From contig CAKQRD010000004.1 of assembly GCA_934271275.1 (NCBI GenBank), positions 1-64,000 on the forward strand: a DNA stretch of 64,000 nucleotides, in the 5' to 3' direction. Shown here piece by piece: positions 40,331 through 50,130 of this stretch. A model generated the notes under the pieces. The model had not been told where the DNA came from. It ran no database searches and saw only the letters and a list, made by a program, of their open reading frames with translations. Made by a program: the position numbers and the translations under genes. Positions within the stretch are counted from its first letter, which is position 1. The number at the start of each line of letters is the position of its first letter. This DNA comes from an uncultured Clostridia bacterium (GTDB taxonomy: Bacteria; Bacillota; Clostridia; Christensenellales; Borkfalkiaceae).

Positions 40331-43290
40331 AAAGACTCGGAATAGACGTCGGCTCGACTACCTTCAAACTCGCGCTTCTCGGCGAAAACGGCGAATTGCT
40401 TTTTGCCGATTATAAAAGACATTTAAGCAAAATCCCCGAAACGGCGGCGGAAACGATTCGCGGGCTTTCTCATAAATTCCCTGACGAAAAGGTTACCGTA
40501 AAATTTTCGGGTTCGGCGGGTATGGGCGTTGCGGAAACGCTCTCTTTCCCCTTTATTCAGGAGGTTTACGCCGAAAAAACCGCCGTTTCCGCTTTTTACC
40601 CCGCAACCGACGCGGTGATAGAACTCGGCGGCGAGGACGCGAAAATCATATTTTTAACGCACGGCTTCGAGATGAGAATGAACGGCAGCTGCGCCGGCGG
40701 CACGGGCGCGTTTATAGACCAGACAGCAAGCCTTATGCACGTTACCGCGGCGGATCTTAACGAGCTTTCCAAAAACAGCGAGCGCGTTTACCGCATAGCT
40801 TCCCGCTGCGGAGTGTTCGCAAAATCGGATATTCAGCCGCTACTTAATCAAGGCGCGAGAAAAGAGGACGTTGCCGCGGGCATTTTCGCCGCGGTCGTAA
40901 ACCAGACCGTCGCGGGGCTTGCGCAGGGCAGAAAAATAGAGGGCAACTTTTTATATCTCGGCGGTCCTCTCACCTTCTTTTCCGAACTCCGCAAAGCCTT
41001 CGACAAGGCTCTCGGCGTAAAGGGCGTGCTTCCCGAAAATTCGCTTTACTACGTTGCAACAGGCGCGGCGCTTTCCCCCTTGCCGAAAGAAGAAGAGCGC
41101 GAAATTACCCTCGAAGAGCTTGCAAAGCTTTTCGATAATTCCCGCTCGTTCGGAAAATACGAGCGGCTCGCTCCGCTGTTTTCAACCGAAAAGGAATACG
41201 AAGAGTTCAAAGCCCGTCACGAAAAAGACGGCGGCGGCATAAAAATAACCGATACGCCCGAAGGTAAATGCTATCTCGGGATAGACGCGGGTTCTACCAC
41301 CGTTAAAATGCTCGTCGCAACGGAGGACGGCGCGGTGTGCTTCCCCAGATACGAGGAAAGCGCGGGGCGTCCCGTAGAAGCCGTTTACGAATACCTTAAA
41401 GATTTATACGAAAAATTCCCCGACATCGAAATCGCGGGCGCGGCGGTCACCGGTTACGGCGAGGAAATGATTAAAAAAGCGTTCCGAGCCGACTTCGGCA
41501 TCGTGGAAACGATCGCCCATTACACCGCGGCGAAGCGGTTCAAAAAAGACGTAGACTTTATTCTCGACATCGGCGGGCAGGATATAAAGTGCTTTAAAAT
41601 CCGCAACGGGCTTATAGACGGGCTGTTTCTGAACGAAGCTTGTTCTTCGGGCTGCGGCTCGTTTTTACAGACCTTTGCGACCTCTCTCGGTTACGGCATG
41701 GAAGAATTCGCCGCGCTCGGCATAAATGCGAAAGCCCCCGTAAATCTCGGCTCGCGCTGCACGGTATTTATGAACAGCTCCGTAAAACAGGCGCAAAAAG
41801 ACGGGGCGAGCGTGAACGACATTTCGGCGGGGCTTTCCGTCAGCGTGGTCAAAAACGCGTTATATAAAGTTATCCGTTGCGCTTCGCCCGAAGAACTCGG
41901 CAAAAACGTGGTGGTTCAGGGCGGAACGTTCCTGAACGACTGCGTTCTGCGCGCGTTTGAAAAGGAACTCGGCGTAAACGTTATCCGCCCCAAACTTTCC
42001 GCGCTTATGGGAGCGTACGGCGCGGCTCTTTACGCAAAAGAGGCTTCCGCCACGGGCGCGAAAAGCACCGTTCTTACAAAAAGAGAGCTTGAAAGCTTTT
42101 CTCACAAGGCTTCCAACGTGACCTGCGGCGGGTGCGGAAACAGATGCGCTCTCACCGTCAACGTCTTTTCGGACGGGGAAAAATTTATTGCGGGCAACCG
42201 TTGCAGCAAGCCCGTTTCGGGTGCGAAGCCCGACCTTTCCCGCGATACGTTCGACTTTAAGCTTTCGATAATAAAAAAGCTTATCAACACCGAAAAAAAG
42301 GAAGGAAAAATAAATATCGGCTACCCCTTGGGGCTGAACGCCTTCGAGCTTCTCCCGTTCTGGCGCGCGTTTTTCGACTCGCTCGGGTTTAATCTTATGA
42401 CCTCGCCTCTCTCCGACAGGCGGCTTTACGAGGGCGGGCAATACACCATTCCTTCGGACACGGCGTGCTACCCCGCAAAGCTTATGCACGGGCATATCGA
42501 GGCGCTTATAAGGGAGGGCGCGGACGTCATATTCTACCCCGATATGAGTTATAATATAGACGAAGGTCAGGGCGACGACCACTTTAACTGCCCCGTCGTG
42601 GCGTATTATCCGCAGGTCATAAAGCTCAACGTTCCCGCCGTCAGAAATCTGCCGTTTATATGCGATTTCATAAGTCTTGCCGATACGCAGGTTTTCAAAA
42701 AACGCATAACGCTTACGCTTAAAAAGTATTTCCCGAACGCGGGGCTTACGGCGAAGAAAATAGCCGCCGCCGCAGACGACGCGTACGGCGCGTATAAATC
42801 GCACCTTCTCGCGATAGAAAATAAGGGTGCGGAGCTTATCGAGGAAGCGAAGCGCGAAGGGCGCACCGTCATTATGCTCGCGGGGAGACCTTATCACATA
42901 GATCCCGAAATCAACCACGGTATTCACGAAATCATAGCGGGACTCGGCGCGACAGTCCTTTCCGAGGATTGTATTCCCCCGTCGAAAGAAAGGCTTAAAA
43001 CGGGGGTCAGAAATCAATGGACTTACCACGCGAGAATGTATAACGCGGCGAAATTCGTCGCCGAAGCGCCGGAAAACCTCGAAATTCACCTCGTTCAACT
43101 CGTTTCGTTCGGCTGCGGCGTGGACGCGGTGACTACCGACGAGATAAGAAGCACGGTGGAAAAGGGCGGCAGACTTTATTCGCAGATTAAAATCGACGAA
43201 ATTTCCAACTCGGGCGCGGCTACGATCAGGCTACGAAGTCTCGCCTCGGTTATAGAATTACGCAAAAAGGCAAAAAGAGAAGAGAAATAA
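40327..43290 (+). CDS. 2-hydroxyacyl-CoA dehydratase activase, double ASKHA ATPase
   Basis: A 987-residue protein. Two BadF/BadG/HgdC-type ATPase domains start at RLGIDVGSTTFKLALL and CYLGIDAGSTTVKMLVATED. Each has the Cys-containing helix-cluster-helix (NGSCAGGTGAFIDQ; EACSSGCGSFLQT) that holds an Fe-S cluster. A cysteine knuckle (VTCGGCGNRCALTV) and a DUF2229 region (GYPLGLNAFELLPFWRAFFD, DTACYPAKLMHGHIEAL) follow. Such proteins inject electrons into a dehydratase using ATP. The physiological partner is not in view. Confidence 0.88.
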   Translation: MKRLGIDVGSTTFKLALLGENGELLFADYKRHLSKIPETAAETIRGLSHKFPDEKVTVKFSGSAGMGVAETLSFPFIQEVYAEKTAVSAFYPATDAVIELGGEDAKIIFLTHGFEMRMNGSCAGGTGAFIDQTASLMHVTAADLNELSKNSERVYRIASRCGVFAKSDIQPLLNQGARKEDVAAGIFAAVVNQTVAGLAQGRKIEGNFLYLGGPLTFFSELRKAFDKALGVKGVLPENSLYYVATGAALSPLPKEEEREITLEELAKLFDNSRSFGKYERLAPLFSTEKEYEEFKARHEKDGGGIKITDTPEGKCYLGIDAGSTTVKMLVATEDGAVCFPRYEESAGRPVEAVYEYLKDLYEKFPDIEIAGAAVTGYGEEMIKKAFRADFGIVETIAHYTAAKRFKKDVDFILDIGGQDIKCFKIRNGLIDGLFLNEACSSGCGSFLQTFATSLGYGMEEFAALGINAKAPVNLGSRCTVFMNSSVKQAQKDGASVNDISAGLSVSVVKNALYKVIRCASPEELGKNVVVQGGTFLNDCVLRAFEKELGVNVIRPKLSALMGAYGAALYAKEASATGAKSTVLTKRELESFSHKASNVTCGGCGNRCALTVNVFSDGEKFIAGNRCSKPVSGAKPDLSRDTFDFKLSIIKKLINTEKKEGKINIGYPLGLNAFELLPFWRAFFDSLGFNLMTSPLSDRRLYEGGQYTIPSDTACYPAKLMHGHIEALIREGADVIFYPDMSYNIDEGQGDDHFNCPVVAYYPQVIKLNVPAVRNLPFICDFISLADTQVFKKRITLTLKKYFPNAGLTAKKIAAAADDAYGAYKSHLLAIENKGAELIEEAKREGRTVIMLAGRPYHIDPEINHGIHEIIAGLGATVLSEDCIPPSKERLKTGVRNQWTYHARMYNAAKFVAEAPENLEIHLVQLVSFGCGVDAVTTDEIRSTVEKGGRLYSQIKIDEISNSGAATIRLRSLASVIELRKKAKREEK

Positions 43291-43302
43291 TCGGACTGTA
43301 TT

Positions 43303-45039
43303 ATGCTTAAACTTATAAAATACTTAAAAGGCTATCGGCTGAAAACGATTTTCGGACCGTTTTTCAAGCTCATAGAAGCGGTGTGCGAGCTTATCACTCC
43401 GCTCGTCGTCGCGTGGGTTATAGACACCGCGATTCCGCGCGGGTACGAGGGCGATTATTCGGGACTCGTTACGGGCGGGCTTATTATCGGAGGGCTTGCC
43501 GTTTCAGGACTTGCGTTCGCGCTCATAGCGCAGTTTTTCGCAAGCCGCGCGTCGCTCGGGTTCGGCACTAACCTTCGCCGCGAACTGTATGCGCACGTAA
43601 ACACCTTTTCCTATACCGAACTCGACAAATTTTCCACGGCTTCCTTAATCACCCGCGTGACGGCGGACGTAAATCAGACGCAGCAGGCGGTTGCGATGTT
43701 CATAAGGCTTATTCTCCGCGCGCCGTTCATCGTCGTCGGCGCGATTATAATGGCTATGCTGATAGACGTTAAGCTGTCGCTTATTTTCGTGGCGGCGGCA
43801 CTCGTTATAGGCGGCGCGCTATGGGCGATTATGGCTCTTTCTATGCCGAAATACAAAAAGGTTCAGGATAAGCTGGACGACGTTTCCCGTCTGACCGAAG
43901 AAAATCTTTCGGGGGCGCGCGTGGTACGCGCTTTCGGTGCGGAGGAACGCGAAAAAACGATTTTCGAGCGGGCGGCGGAAAACCTCTCCTCCTCCTCGAT
44001 AAAAGTCGGCGCGCTTTCCGCTCTTCTTAACCCCATAACCTACGCCGTCTTAAACCTCGCGGTCATCGCGATTTTATACTTCGGCGGAAAAACGGTGTAC
44101 TACGGCACTCTTTCGCAGGGCGAAATTATCGCGCTCGTGAACTATATGACGCAGATTCTTAACGCTATGGTGGTGTTCGCCAACCTGCTCGTGACCTTTA
44201 CCAAGGCTTCCGCTTCGGCGGCGAGAATAAACGAAGTGTTCGCCGTGACATCTTCTATGAAAGAAGGCAACGGCGCAACCGCCGACTACTCCGCCCCCGC
44301 CGCGGAAATTTCGGGCGTAAGCTTTTCTTATGCGGGCAACGCTTCGCACTCGATAGAAAACGCAAATCTCATCGTTCGCGCGGGACAAAGCGTGGGTATT
44401 CTCGGCGGCACGGGCAGCGGCAAATCCACGCTCGTAAACCTTTTAACGCGCGCGTACGATCCGCAGGAGGGTTGCATAAAGGTGTTCGGTAACGACGTCA
44501 AAGCATATAAAAACGCCGAGCTTGCGGAGATTTTCGGCATAGTTCCGCAAAAAGCGGTGCTGTTTTACGGAACGCTCCGAGACAATATGCTTTGGGGCAA
44601 CGAAAACGCTTCCGACGAGGAAATTTACGAGGCTCTCGAAACGGCGCAATCAAAGGATTTCGTGGACGCGATGCCCGAAGGTCTCGATAAATTCGTGGAG
44701 CAAGACGGAAAAAACTTTTCGGGCGGGCAACGGCAAAGGTTGACGATTGCGCGCGCGCTCGTTAAAAAGCCGAAAATTCTTATTCTCGACGACAGCTTCT
44801 CCGCGCTCGATTTCGCGACCGACGCGCGGCTTCGCAAAGCCCTGAACGAGCTTCGGGAAAAAGAGGGGCTTACGACCTTTTCCGTCTCTCAACGCGCCAC
44901 GAGCATCAAGCACTGCGATATTATTATAGTTTTAGACGACGGTAAAATAGTGGGAAGCGGCACGCACGAAGAGCTTATTTCCTCCTGCCCCGTTTACCGC
45001 GAAATCTGCCTTTCGCAGAACAAGGAGGAAGAATTATGA
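43303..45039 (+). CDS. ABC exporter, membrane-ATPase half 1
   Basis: A 578-residue type I exporter half: a six-helix membrane domain, then a nucleotide-binding domain with Walker A LGGTGSGKST, signature FSGGQRQRLTIARAL and Walker B ILILDDSFSALD. Asp rather than Glu after Walker B marks the degenerate site usual in heterodimeric exporters (BmrC/LmrC type). The next gene overlaps by 4 nt and provides the partner. Confidence 0.92.
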   Translation: MLKLIKYLKGYRLKTIFGPFFKLIEAVCELITPLVVAWVIDTAIPRGYEGDYSGLVTGGLIIGGLAVSGLAFALIAQFFASRASLGFGTNLRRELYAHVNTFSYTELDKFSTASLITRVTADVNQTQQAVAMFIRLILRAPFIVVGAIIMAMLIDVKLSLIFVAAALVIGGALWAIMALSMPKYKKVQDKLDDVSRLTEENLSGARVVRAFGAEEREKTIFERAAENLSSSSIKVGALSALLNPITYAVLNLAVIAILYFGGKTVYYGTLSQGEIIALVNYMTQILNAMVVFANLLVTFTKASASAARINEVFAVTSSMKEGNGATADYSAPAAEISGVSFSYAGNASHSIENANLIVRAGQSVGILGGTGSGKSTLVNLLTRAYDPQEGCIKVFGNDVKAYKNAELAEIFGIVPQKAVLFYGTLRDNMLWGNENASDEEIYEALETAQSKDFVDAMPEGLDKFVEQDGKNFSGGQRQRLTIARALVKKPKILILDDSFSALDFATDARLRKALNELREKEGLTTFSVSQRATSIKHCDIIIVLDDGKIVGSGTHEELISSCPVYREICLSQNKEEEL

Positions 45040-46841
45040 AATCCTCTGTAAAAACGAGCAAAACCGCAAAGAAAAAGCCCGAAAACAAAACGGATTTCGG
45101 GGCGATAAAAAAGCTGATGGTTTTCGCAAAGCCTTATCTTCCGCACGTTTTCGGCGCGCTTTTATGCTCGCTCGTGCAGATTACGGCGACGCTGTTCGCG
45201 CCCGTCGTTGTCGGCAGAACGATAGACTATATCGTCGGCGAAGGCAACGTCGATTTCGGCGTGATTTTACAAAACGCGGGTATTCTCGCCGTTCTTATCT
45301 GCGCGGCGGTGCTGTTTCAGTACCTTTCGTCGCTCCTTATCAACTTCGCGTCCTTCCGCACGATACGCGATTTAAGGAGAAGGGCTTTTAAAAAGCTTAA
45401 CGACGTGCCGCTTTCGTTTATCGACGAAAGCTCGAAGGGCGACCTGATGTCGAGAGTCGGCAGCGACGTGGATCAGATTTCCGACGGACTTATTCAGGGC
45501 TTTTCGCAACTTTTCAGCGGAATAGTCACCATAATCGGCACGCTTATCTTTATGTTTTCGTATAACTATATAATCGCGCTCGTGGTGGTGTGCCTTACCC
45601 CGCTTTCCCTTTTCGTCGCGTATTTCATCGCGAAGGGCTGTCACGATATGTTCGCTATGCAGGCGAGAAAACGCGGCGAGCTTTCGGGACTCGTTACCGA
45701 AATGCTTTCTAATCAGCGTATCGTAAAGGCTTTCGGCTACGAAGCCCGCGCGGAAAAACGGTTCGGAGTCATCAACAAGGATTTGAAGCACTGGGGGCAG
45801 AACGCGGCGTTCTATTCCGCAATGATCAACCCCTGCACGCGGTTCGTGAACAACGTGGTATACGTCGCGGTGTGTATACTCGGCGCGTTCCTCGTGATAA
45901 AAGGTCACGCGGCGGCGGGCGACGCGGCGTTCACGGTCGGCGGACTTTCCTGCTTCCTCTCGTACGCAAATCAATACACGAAGCCGTTTAACGAAATCAC
46001 GGGAGTCGTTACAGAGCTTCAAACCGCGGCGGCGGCGGCAACCCGCGTTTTCGACCTTCTGGAAACGCCCGATCAGCCCTCGGACGCGGCTCTTCCCGAG
46101 CTTACGAACGCAAACGGCAACATAGAAATCAAGGACGTATATTTCTCTTACGTCAAAGAAAGACCGCTTATACAGGGCTTTTCGCTGTCGGTTAAAAGCG
46201 GCAAACGCGTGGCAATAGTCGGACCTACGGGTTGCGGCAAAACTACCCTTATAAACCTTCTGATGCGCTTTTACGACGCGGATTCGGGCGAAATTTCGAT
46301 TGACGGAAACGATATAAACGGCGTCACGAGAAGGTCGCTGCGAAAAAGCTTCGGCATGGTGTTGCAGGACACTTGGCTTAAAAAAGGCACGGTGAGAGAA
46401 AATATCGCTTACGGCAAGCCCGAAGCCACGGACGAAGAGATTATCTCGGCGGCAAAGGCGGCGCATATTCATAACTTTATAATGCGCTTAAAAGACGGCT
46501 ACGACACCGTGCTTGCGGAAAACGGCGGCAATATTTCGCAAGGGCAGAAACAGCTTTTCTGTATAGCGCGCGTCATGCTCGTTCACCCGCCGATGCTTAT
46601 TCTCGACGAAGCGACCTCTTCGATAGACACCCGTACCGAGCTGAAAATTCAGGAAGCGTTTGAAAAGCTGATGGAAGGAAAAACCTCTTTTATAGTGGCG
46701 CACAGGCTTTCCACTATCAAGAACGCGGACGTGATACTCGTTATGAACAAGGGCAACGTTATAGAAAAAGGCACGCACAAGGAGCTTTTGGATAAGGGCG
46801 GCTTCTACTGTAACCTTTATAACGCCCAGTTCGAGCATTAA
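45036..46841 (+). CDS. ABC exporter, membrane-ATPase half 2
   Basis: A 601-residue partner subunit. The membrane domain is followed by Walker A VGPTGCGKTT, signature ISQGQKQLFCIARVM (SQGQ instead of SGGQ), Walker B LILDEATSSID with the catalytic Glu, and VAHRLSTI. It resembles the LmrD/BmrD half. The pair probably exports drugs or lipids; the substrate is unknown. Confidence 0.92.
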   Translation: MKSSVKTSKTAKKKPENKTDFGAIKKLMVFAKPYLPHVFGALLCSLVQITATLFAPVVVGRTIDYIVGEGNVDFGVILQNAGILAVLICAAVLFQYLSSLLINFASFRTIRDLRRRAFKKLNDVPLSFIDESSKGDLMSRVGSDVDQISDGLIQGFSQLFSGIVTIIGTLIFMFSYNYIIALVVVCLTPLSLFVAYFIAKGCHDMFAMQARKRGELSGLVTEMLSNQRIVKAFGYEARAEKRFGVINKDLKHWGQNAAFYSAMINPCTRFVNNVVYVAVCILGAFLVIKGHAAAGDAAFTVGGLSCFLSYANQYTKPFNEITGVVTELQTAAAAATRVFDLLETPDQPSDAALPELTNANGNIEIKDVYFSYVKERPLIQGFSLSVKSGKRVAIVGPTGCGKTTLINLLMRFYDADSGEISIDGNDINGVTRRSLRKSFGMVLQDTWLKKGTVRENIAYGKPEATDEEIISAAKAAHIHNFIMRLKDGYDTVLAENGGNISQGQKQLFCIARVMLVHPPMLILDEATSSIDTRTELKIQEAFEKLMEGKTSFIVAHRLSTIKNADVILVMNKGNVIEKGTHKELLDKGGFYCNLYNAQFEH

Positions 46842-46859
46842 AAACTATGTAAAAAAGTG

Positions 46860-46891
46860 CGCCCGCGGCGAAAATATTTTCGCCGCGGGCG
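46860..46891. terminator. Perfect 32-bp palindromic terminator between converging genes
   Basis: CGCCCGCGGCGAAAAT followed at once by its reverse complement. It serves the ABC operon and the SIS-domain gene, which converge here. Confidence 0.8.
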
Positions 46892-46907
46892 TTTATTTAT
46901 TGCGATA

Positions 46908-47546
46908 TTAAAAATTCTCTTCTTCGAGCATCGCGCAAAGACAATGATATATCGGAAGATGAACTTCCTGAACCTTATAGGTTTCCGTTTCGGGAGCGCG
47001 CACGGTAACGTCCGCTATTTCCGAAAGCTTACTGTCCTTTTTACCCGTAAGCGCGATTACCTTTACCCCCGCCGCCTTTGCCGCTATCGCCGCAAGAAAG
47101 CAGTTTTCAGAATTCCCCGAAGTCGAAATCGCTATCAGCGCGTCGCCCTCGTCCGCAAGCCCGTAGAGCTGTTGGGCAAAGCACATCGCGGGTTCTCTGT
47201 CGTTCGCAAACGCCGTCGAAAGCGAGATATGCGAAGTAAGCGAAACGGCGCGGAGCGTGCCTTCCAAGGTCGCTTGCAGTCTTTTGCCCTCTTCGCCGAA
47301 AGCGGAAAGCTTTTCGTAAACCTCTTTTCTTATCGCGCGCGGCTTTCTGAACTTTTTCATCAGCTCGCCTACTATATGCTCGCTGTCCGCCGCGCTGCCG
47401 CCGTTGCCGCAGGTCATAACCTTTTTGCCCGCTTTATAACAGTCGTTCAATATCACGAACACCTTTTCAACGTTCGCCTTTTCTCCCGCAAGCTGCGGAT
47501 ACCTTTCTATAAGCTCTTCCAAAATACTTCTCGTGCTTTCTTTCAT
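46908..47546 (-). CDS. SIS-domain phosphosugar isomerase (GmhA-like)
   Basis: A 212-residue protein matching phosphoheptose isomerases: KKVMTCGNGGSAADSEHIVG, ELMKKFRKPR, LYGLADEGDALIAISTSGNS, VKVIALTGKKDSKLSEIADV and a C-terminal VQEVHLPIYHCLC helix. GmhA converts sedoheptulose-7-P to a heptose phosphate; in Gram-positives this can feed S-layer glycan or capsule sugars. No other heptose genes are near. The next gene on the strand is a sugar kinase. Confidence 0.85.
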   Translation of the reverse strand: MKESTRSILEELIERYPQLAGEKANVEKVFVILNDCYKAGKKVMTCGNGGSAADSEHIVGELMKKFRKPRAIRKEVYEKLSAFGEEGKRLQATLEGTLRAVSLTSHISLSTAFANDREPAMCFAQQLYGLADEGDALIAISTSGNSENCFLAAIAAKAAGVKVIALTGKKDSKLSEIADVTVRAPETETYKVQEVHLPIYHCLCAMLEEENF

Positions 47547-47641
47547 AATTAGTCTCTCGTTATTCTTCGTATCTTCCTGTATTCGTCCGTTTTTCTCGGT
47601 TTTATTAACCTTTTTCTGCCGTTGCCGTTAAAAATTCGTCG

Positions 47642-48595
47642 TCAAAAATCGCCCGCCGCAATAGAGAGCGCGGCGTAATCGCCGATATTTTCTTTAAGCC
47701 CCGCAGGCAAAACCTTGACTACCGAAAGGCTGTAAGAAAGGCATTCTTCTTTCATAACCGCTTCCGCCTTGGGATACAAAAGGTCGTAAGCGCGCATATA
47801 TACGCCGCCGATAACTATTCTTTCGGGGTTCAATACGTCCACCAGAATACTTAACGTTCGCCCGAGCATCTCGCCACTCTTATCGAACACCGCCTTACAA
47901 AAATCGTTCCCTTTTCTCGCGTATTCGGCAATCGTTTTGGCAGAAACGTTTTCCCACCCGACGATTTTCACGAACTCCGCATAGCTTTCCGCGTATTCCG
48001 CTTTTTCGCCGACGATTTTCGCAAGCCGCGCTATGCCGCTTCCGCTGCAATACCCTTCGCACGATCCCGCCTTGTTATATCCGACGGGACCTTCCGCGGT
48101 AAGTCGAACGTGACCTATTTCGCCCGCGTTGTCGTTCTCGCCCGAATACAGCTTCCCGTCCAGAATAAGCCCCGCGCCGAAGCCCGTGCCGAAGGTAAGA
48201 AAAACCATATTGTTCGCGCCCTTGCCCGCGCCGAATTTCCATTCCGCGACGGCGCACGCGTTTGCGTCGTTTTGAAGATAGGTTTTTATCCCGAATCTTT
48301 CCTCGAAATATTTGACGATTTCTATATTATCCCAAAGCGGGAGGCTCGGCGGGCGCATAATTATCCCGCGGCGGCTGTCCAAAGGTCCGCCGCAGCTCAC
48401 GCCTATCCCTTTCAGGTCTTCTTTTTCGTGTTTTATTATAAACTGCGAAAATTTTTCGAGAATTACCTCGGGAGCCTGCCCCGCCGTCAGAAAATATTCT
48501 TTATCGAGTATTTCGGGCGTTCCGTCTACTATTTTTCCGAGGGTTGCGGCGCATTTCGTTCCGCCTATATCAAGTCCTATATACAGTTCTGCCAT
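47642..48595 (-). CDS. ROK-family sugar kinase (glucokinase-like)
   Basis: A 317-residue protein. The ATP-binding motif is IGLDIGGTKCAATLG, the sugar-binding region LQNDANACAVAEWKFGAG, and the ROK signature NNMVFLTFGTGFGAGLI. GEIGHVRLTAEGPVGYNKAG...CEGYCSGSG replaces the usual CxCGxxGC zinc site with a shortened cysteine set. It probably phosphorylates glucose or an N-acetylhexosamine. Confidence 0.88.
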   Translation of the reverse strand: MAELYIGLDIGGTKCAATLGKIVDGTPEILDKEYFLTAGQAPEVILEKFSQFIIKHEKEDLKGIGVSCGGPLDSRRGIIMRPPSLPLWDNIEIVKYFEERFGIKTYLQNDANACAVAEWKFGAGKGANNMVFLTFGTGFGAGLILDGKLYSGENDNAGEIGHVRLTAEGPVGYNKAGSCEGYCSGSGIARLAKIVGEKAEYAESYAEFVKIVGWENVSAKTIAEYARKGNDFCKAVFDKSGEMLGRTLSILVDVLNPERIVIGGVYMRAYDLLYPKAEAVMKEECLSYSLSVVKVLPAGLKENIGDYAALSIAAGDF

Positions 48596-48648
48596 AAATT
48601 ATCTCCGTCGGCTATTTTCGCGGACGGTTAGCGAAAAACCGCCTACCG

Positions 48649-48999
48649 TCAACAATCAAGCTTTTTAATGTTTCCTTCAATTAAAATATACCGCAGCTCC
48701 GTTTTCATAAACGCTTCGTCCGCGCCGATAAGCGTGCCTCTACGCAGAATTTCCGTGAGATCGGAAGCCGCGGCGGCAAGACTATTAAACCCGAGTTCGG
48801 CGGCGACGCCCTTCAACGTATGAGCAAAGCCGAACGAACGCGAACAATCGGCTTCGTCCAAAGAATTTTTTAATTCCGCGACGGTTTTGTCTTTCCCGAA
48901 TTTTTTTACGAATTCCGTAACTGCTTTTTCGCTGCCGAGCCGCTTTTCCGCAGTTTCGTAAGACTCCCCGATTCGCTCGTAAAACTCCCTTATACCCAT
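48649..48999 (-). CDS. Stand-alone HPt domain protein
   Basis: A 116-residue four-helix HPt protein with phospho-acceptor histidine in FAHTLKGVAAELGFNSLAAA. It passes phosphate between response regulators in a phosphorelay. No kinase or regulator is adjacent, so partners are elsewhere. Confidence 0.85.
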   Translation of the reverse strand: MGIREFYERIGESYETAEKRLGSEKAVTEFVKKFGKDKTVAELKNSLDEADCSRSFGFAHTLKGVAAELGFNSLAAAASDLTEILRRGTLIGADEAFMKTELRYILIEGNIKKLDC

Positions 49000-49370
49000 C
49001 TCTCCGCTCCCTCGAAAACCGTGACAAAAAATCCGTTTTCCGTTTCAGCCCGCCGCGGCGGACCGCTTTTTAGCCTTACTTATATACAGTATACCACCGA
49101 AATTCGGTTTTAGCAAATTTAAATCGACATATTTAAAAAGGGATTTTTTATATCGGGCGATTTAAATGACTAATCCTCAAATCAAATCGTATTCGCCGTA
49201 TTCGATAAAATACGCCCGTAAAAAAAGATTATTATTTTTGCGAAAATAAACCGCGGCGGAAAAGATTAAAAATTGCGGGTGCGCGTATAATAATAAAGCG
49301 TGATAAAGCCTCTAATTCGCGTAATAATGCGGGCGACATTACGCAGAATATTACGGCAAATGGTGAAAAA
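49000..49370. other. Gene-free AT-rich intergenic region
   Basis: No gene or clear RNA. It separates the divergent HPt and transglycosylase genes, includes many A/T tracts and probably both promoters, but I could not assign one with confidence. Confidence 0.4.
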
Positions 49371-49976
49371 TTGAAAGTTAACGGAAACGACAAGTTCCTG
49401 AAAGAGCTTTATAAAATATGCGCGTACTTCGTGTTCGGGTGCGCAATCGTTTTCGGCGCGTTTTTCGTTTTGCGCTCGGGCTACCGCGCGGCGGTTTACC
49501 CGCTTAAATATAAAGAGGAGGTCTTTGAATACGCGGACGGGTACGGACTTTCCCGCGCGCTCGTTTTTGCCGTGATAAGAACGGAGAGCGGCTTTAACCC
49601 GAACGCTGTCTCCTCCGCGGGGGCGAAAGGGCTTATGCAGATAAAAGACGAAACGGGAAAGTATATCGCGGAGCGGCTCGGGCGGGCGGAGTACGACCTG
49701 TTCGACGCGGAAACAAACGTGGAGTTCGGGTGTTATTATATAAAGTATCTGTCGTTAAGGTTCAAAGACGAGAAAACCGCGCTTGCGGCTTATAACGCGG
49801 GCGAAGGAAACGTCGCGCTGTGGCTTATGAACGAGGCGTACAGCGACGACGGAAAAACGCTTAAAAGCGTGCCGTTTCCCGAAACGGAAAGGTATTTGGA
49901 AAAAATTTATAAAAGTTTTGAAAAATATAGAAAATTATACGGAAAAGTTCTTGACAAACAGAAAAATTTTGGGTAA
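49371..49976 (+). CDS. Lytic transglycosylase, SLT domain
   Basis: 201 residues from TTG 49371; ATG and GTG alternatives just upstream are out of frame. One N-terminal membrane helix (FVFGCAIVFGAFFVLRSGY) anchors the Slt70-like domain: FAVIRTESGFNPNAVSSAGA with catalytic Glu, KGLMQIKDETGKYIAERLG, and TALAAYNAGEGNVALWL. It cleaves peptidoglycan strands to 1,6-anhydro ends. The tRNA-Leu promoter overlaps its last codons. Confidence 0.88.
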   Translation: MKVNGNDKFLKELYKICAYFVFGCAIVFGAFFVLRSGYRAAVYPLKYKEEVFEYADGYGLSRALVFAVIRTESGFNPNAVSSAGAKGLMQIKDETGKYIAERLGRAEYDLFDAETNVEFGCYYIKYLSLRFKDEKTALAAYNAGEGNVALWLMNEAYSDDGKTLKSVPFPETERYLEKIYKSFEKYRKLYGKVLDKQKNFG

Positions 49977-49979
49977 TAT
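49951..49979 (+). promoter_or_regulatory. Promoter of tRNA-Leu
   Basis: TTGACA (49951-49956), 17-bp spacer, TAATAT (49974-49979), inside the end of the transglycosylase gene. Confidence 0.7.
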
Positions 49980-49993
49980 ATAATGGCATTCGC

Positions 49994-50076
49994 GTGAGGG
50001 TGGCGGAATTGGCAGACGCGTACGTTTGAGGGGCGTATGGTTATCCGTGTGGGTTCAAGTCCCATCCTTCACACCA
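49994..50076 (+). tRNA. tRNA-Leu (GAG)
   Basis: 83 nt with encoded CCA. Acceptor GTGAGGG pairs with CCTTCAC with one G:T. Anticodon stem TACGT/GCGTA encloses loop TTGAGGG, so the anticodon is GAG. A long variable arm is present as expected for tRNA-Leu. Confidence 0.9.
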
Positions 50077-50080
50077 ACAA

Positions 50081-50117
50081 AAAAGAGGTTGCGTACAATC
50101 GCAATCTCTTTTTTTGT
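50081..50117. terminator. tRNA-Leu terminator
   Basis: AAAAGAGGTTGCG (50081-50093) and CGCAATCTCTTTT (50100-50112) pair with one G:T, followed by T. Confidence 0.8.
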
Positions 50118-50130
50118 TCTTTGATTTTTT

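Noticed and set aside
41860..43098. 412-codon minus-strand frame inside the activase gene
   Set aside because: Shadow of the plus-strand ATPase gene; composition typical of an antisense frame in GC-rich DNA.
45372..46472. 366-codon minus-strand frame inside the second ABC gene
   Set aside because: The plus strand has all ABC motifs; the minus frame has no domain and no start signals.
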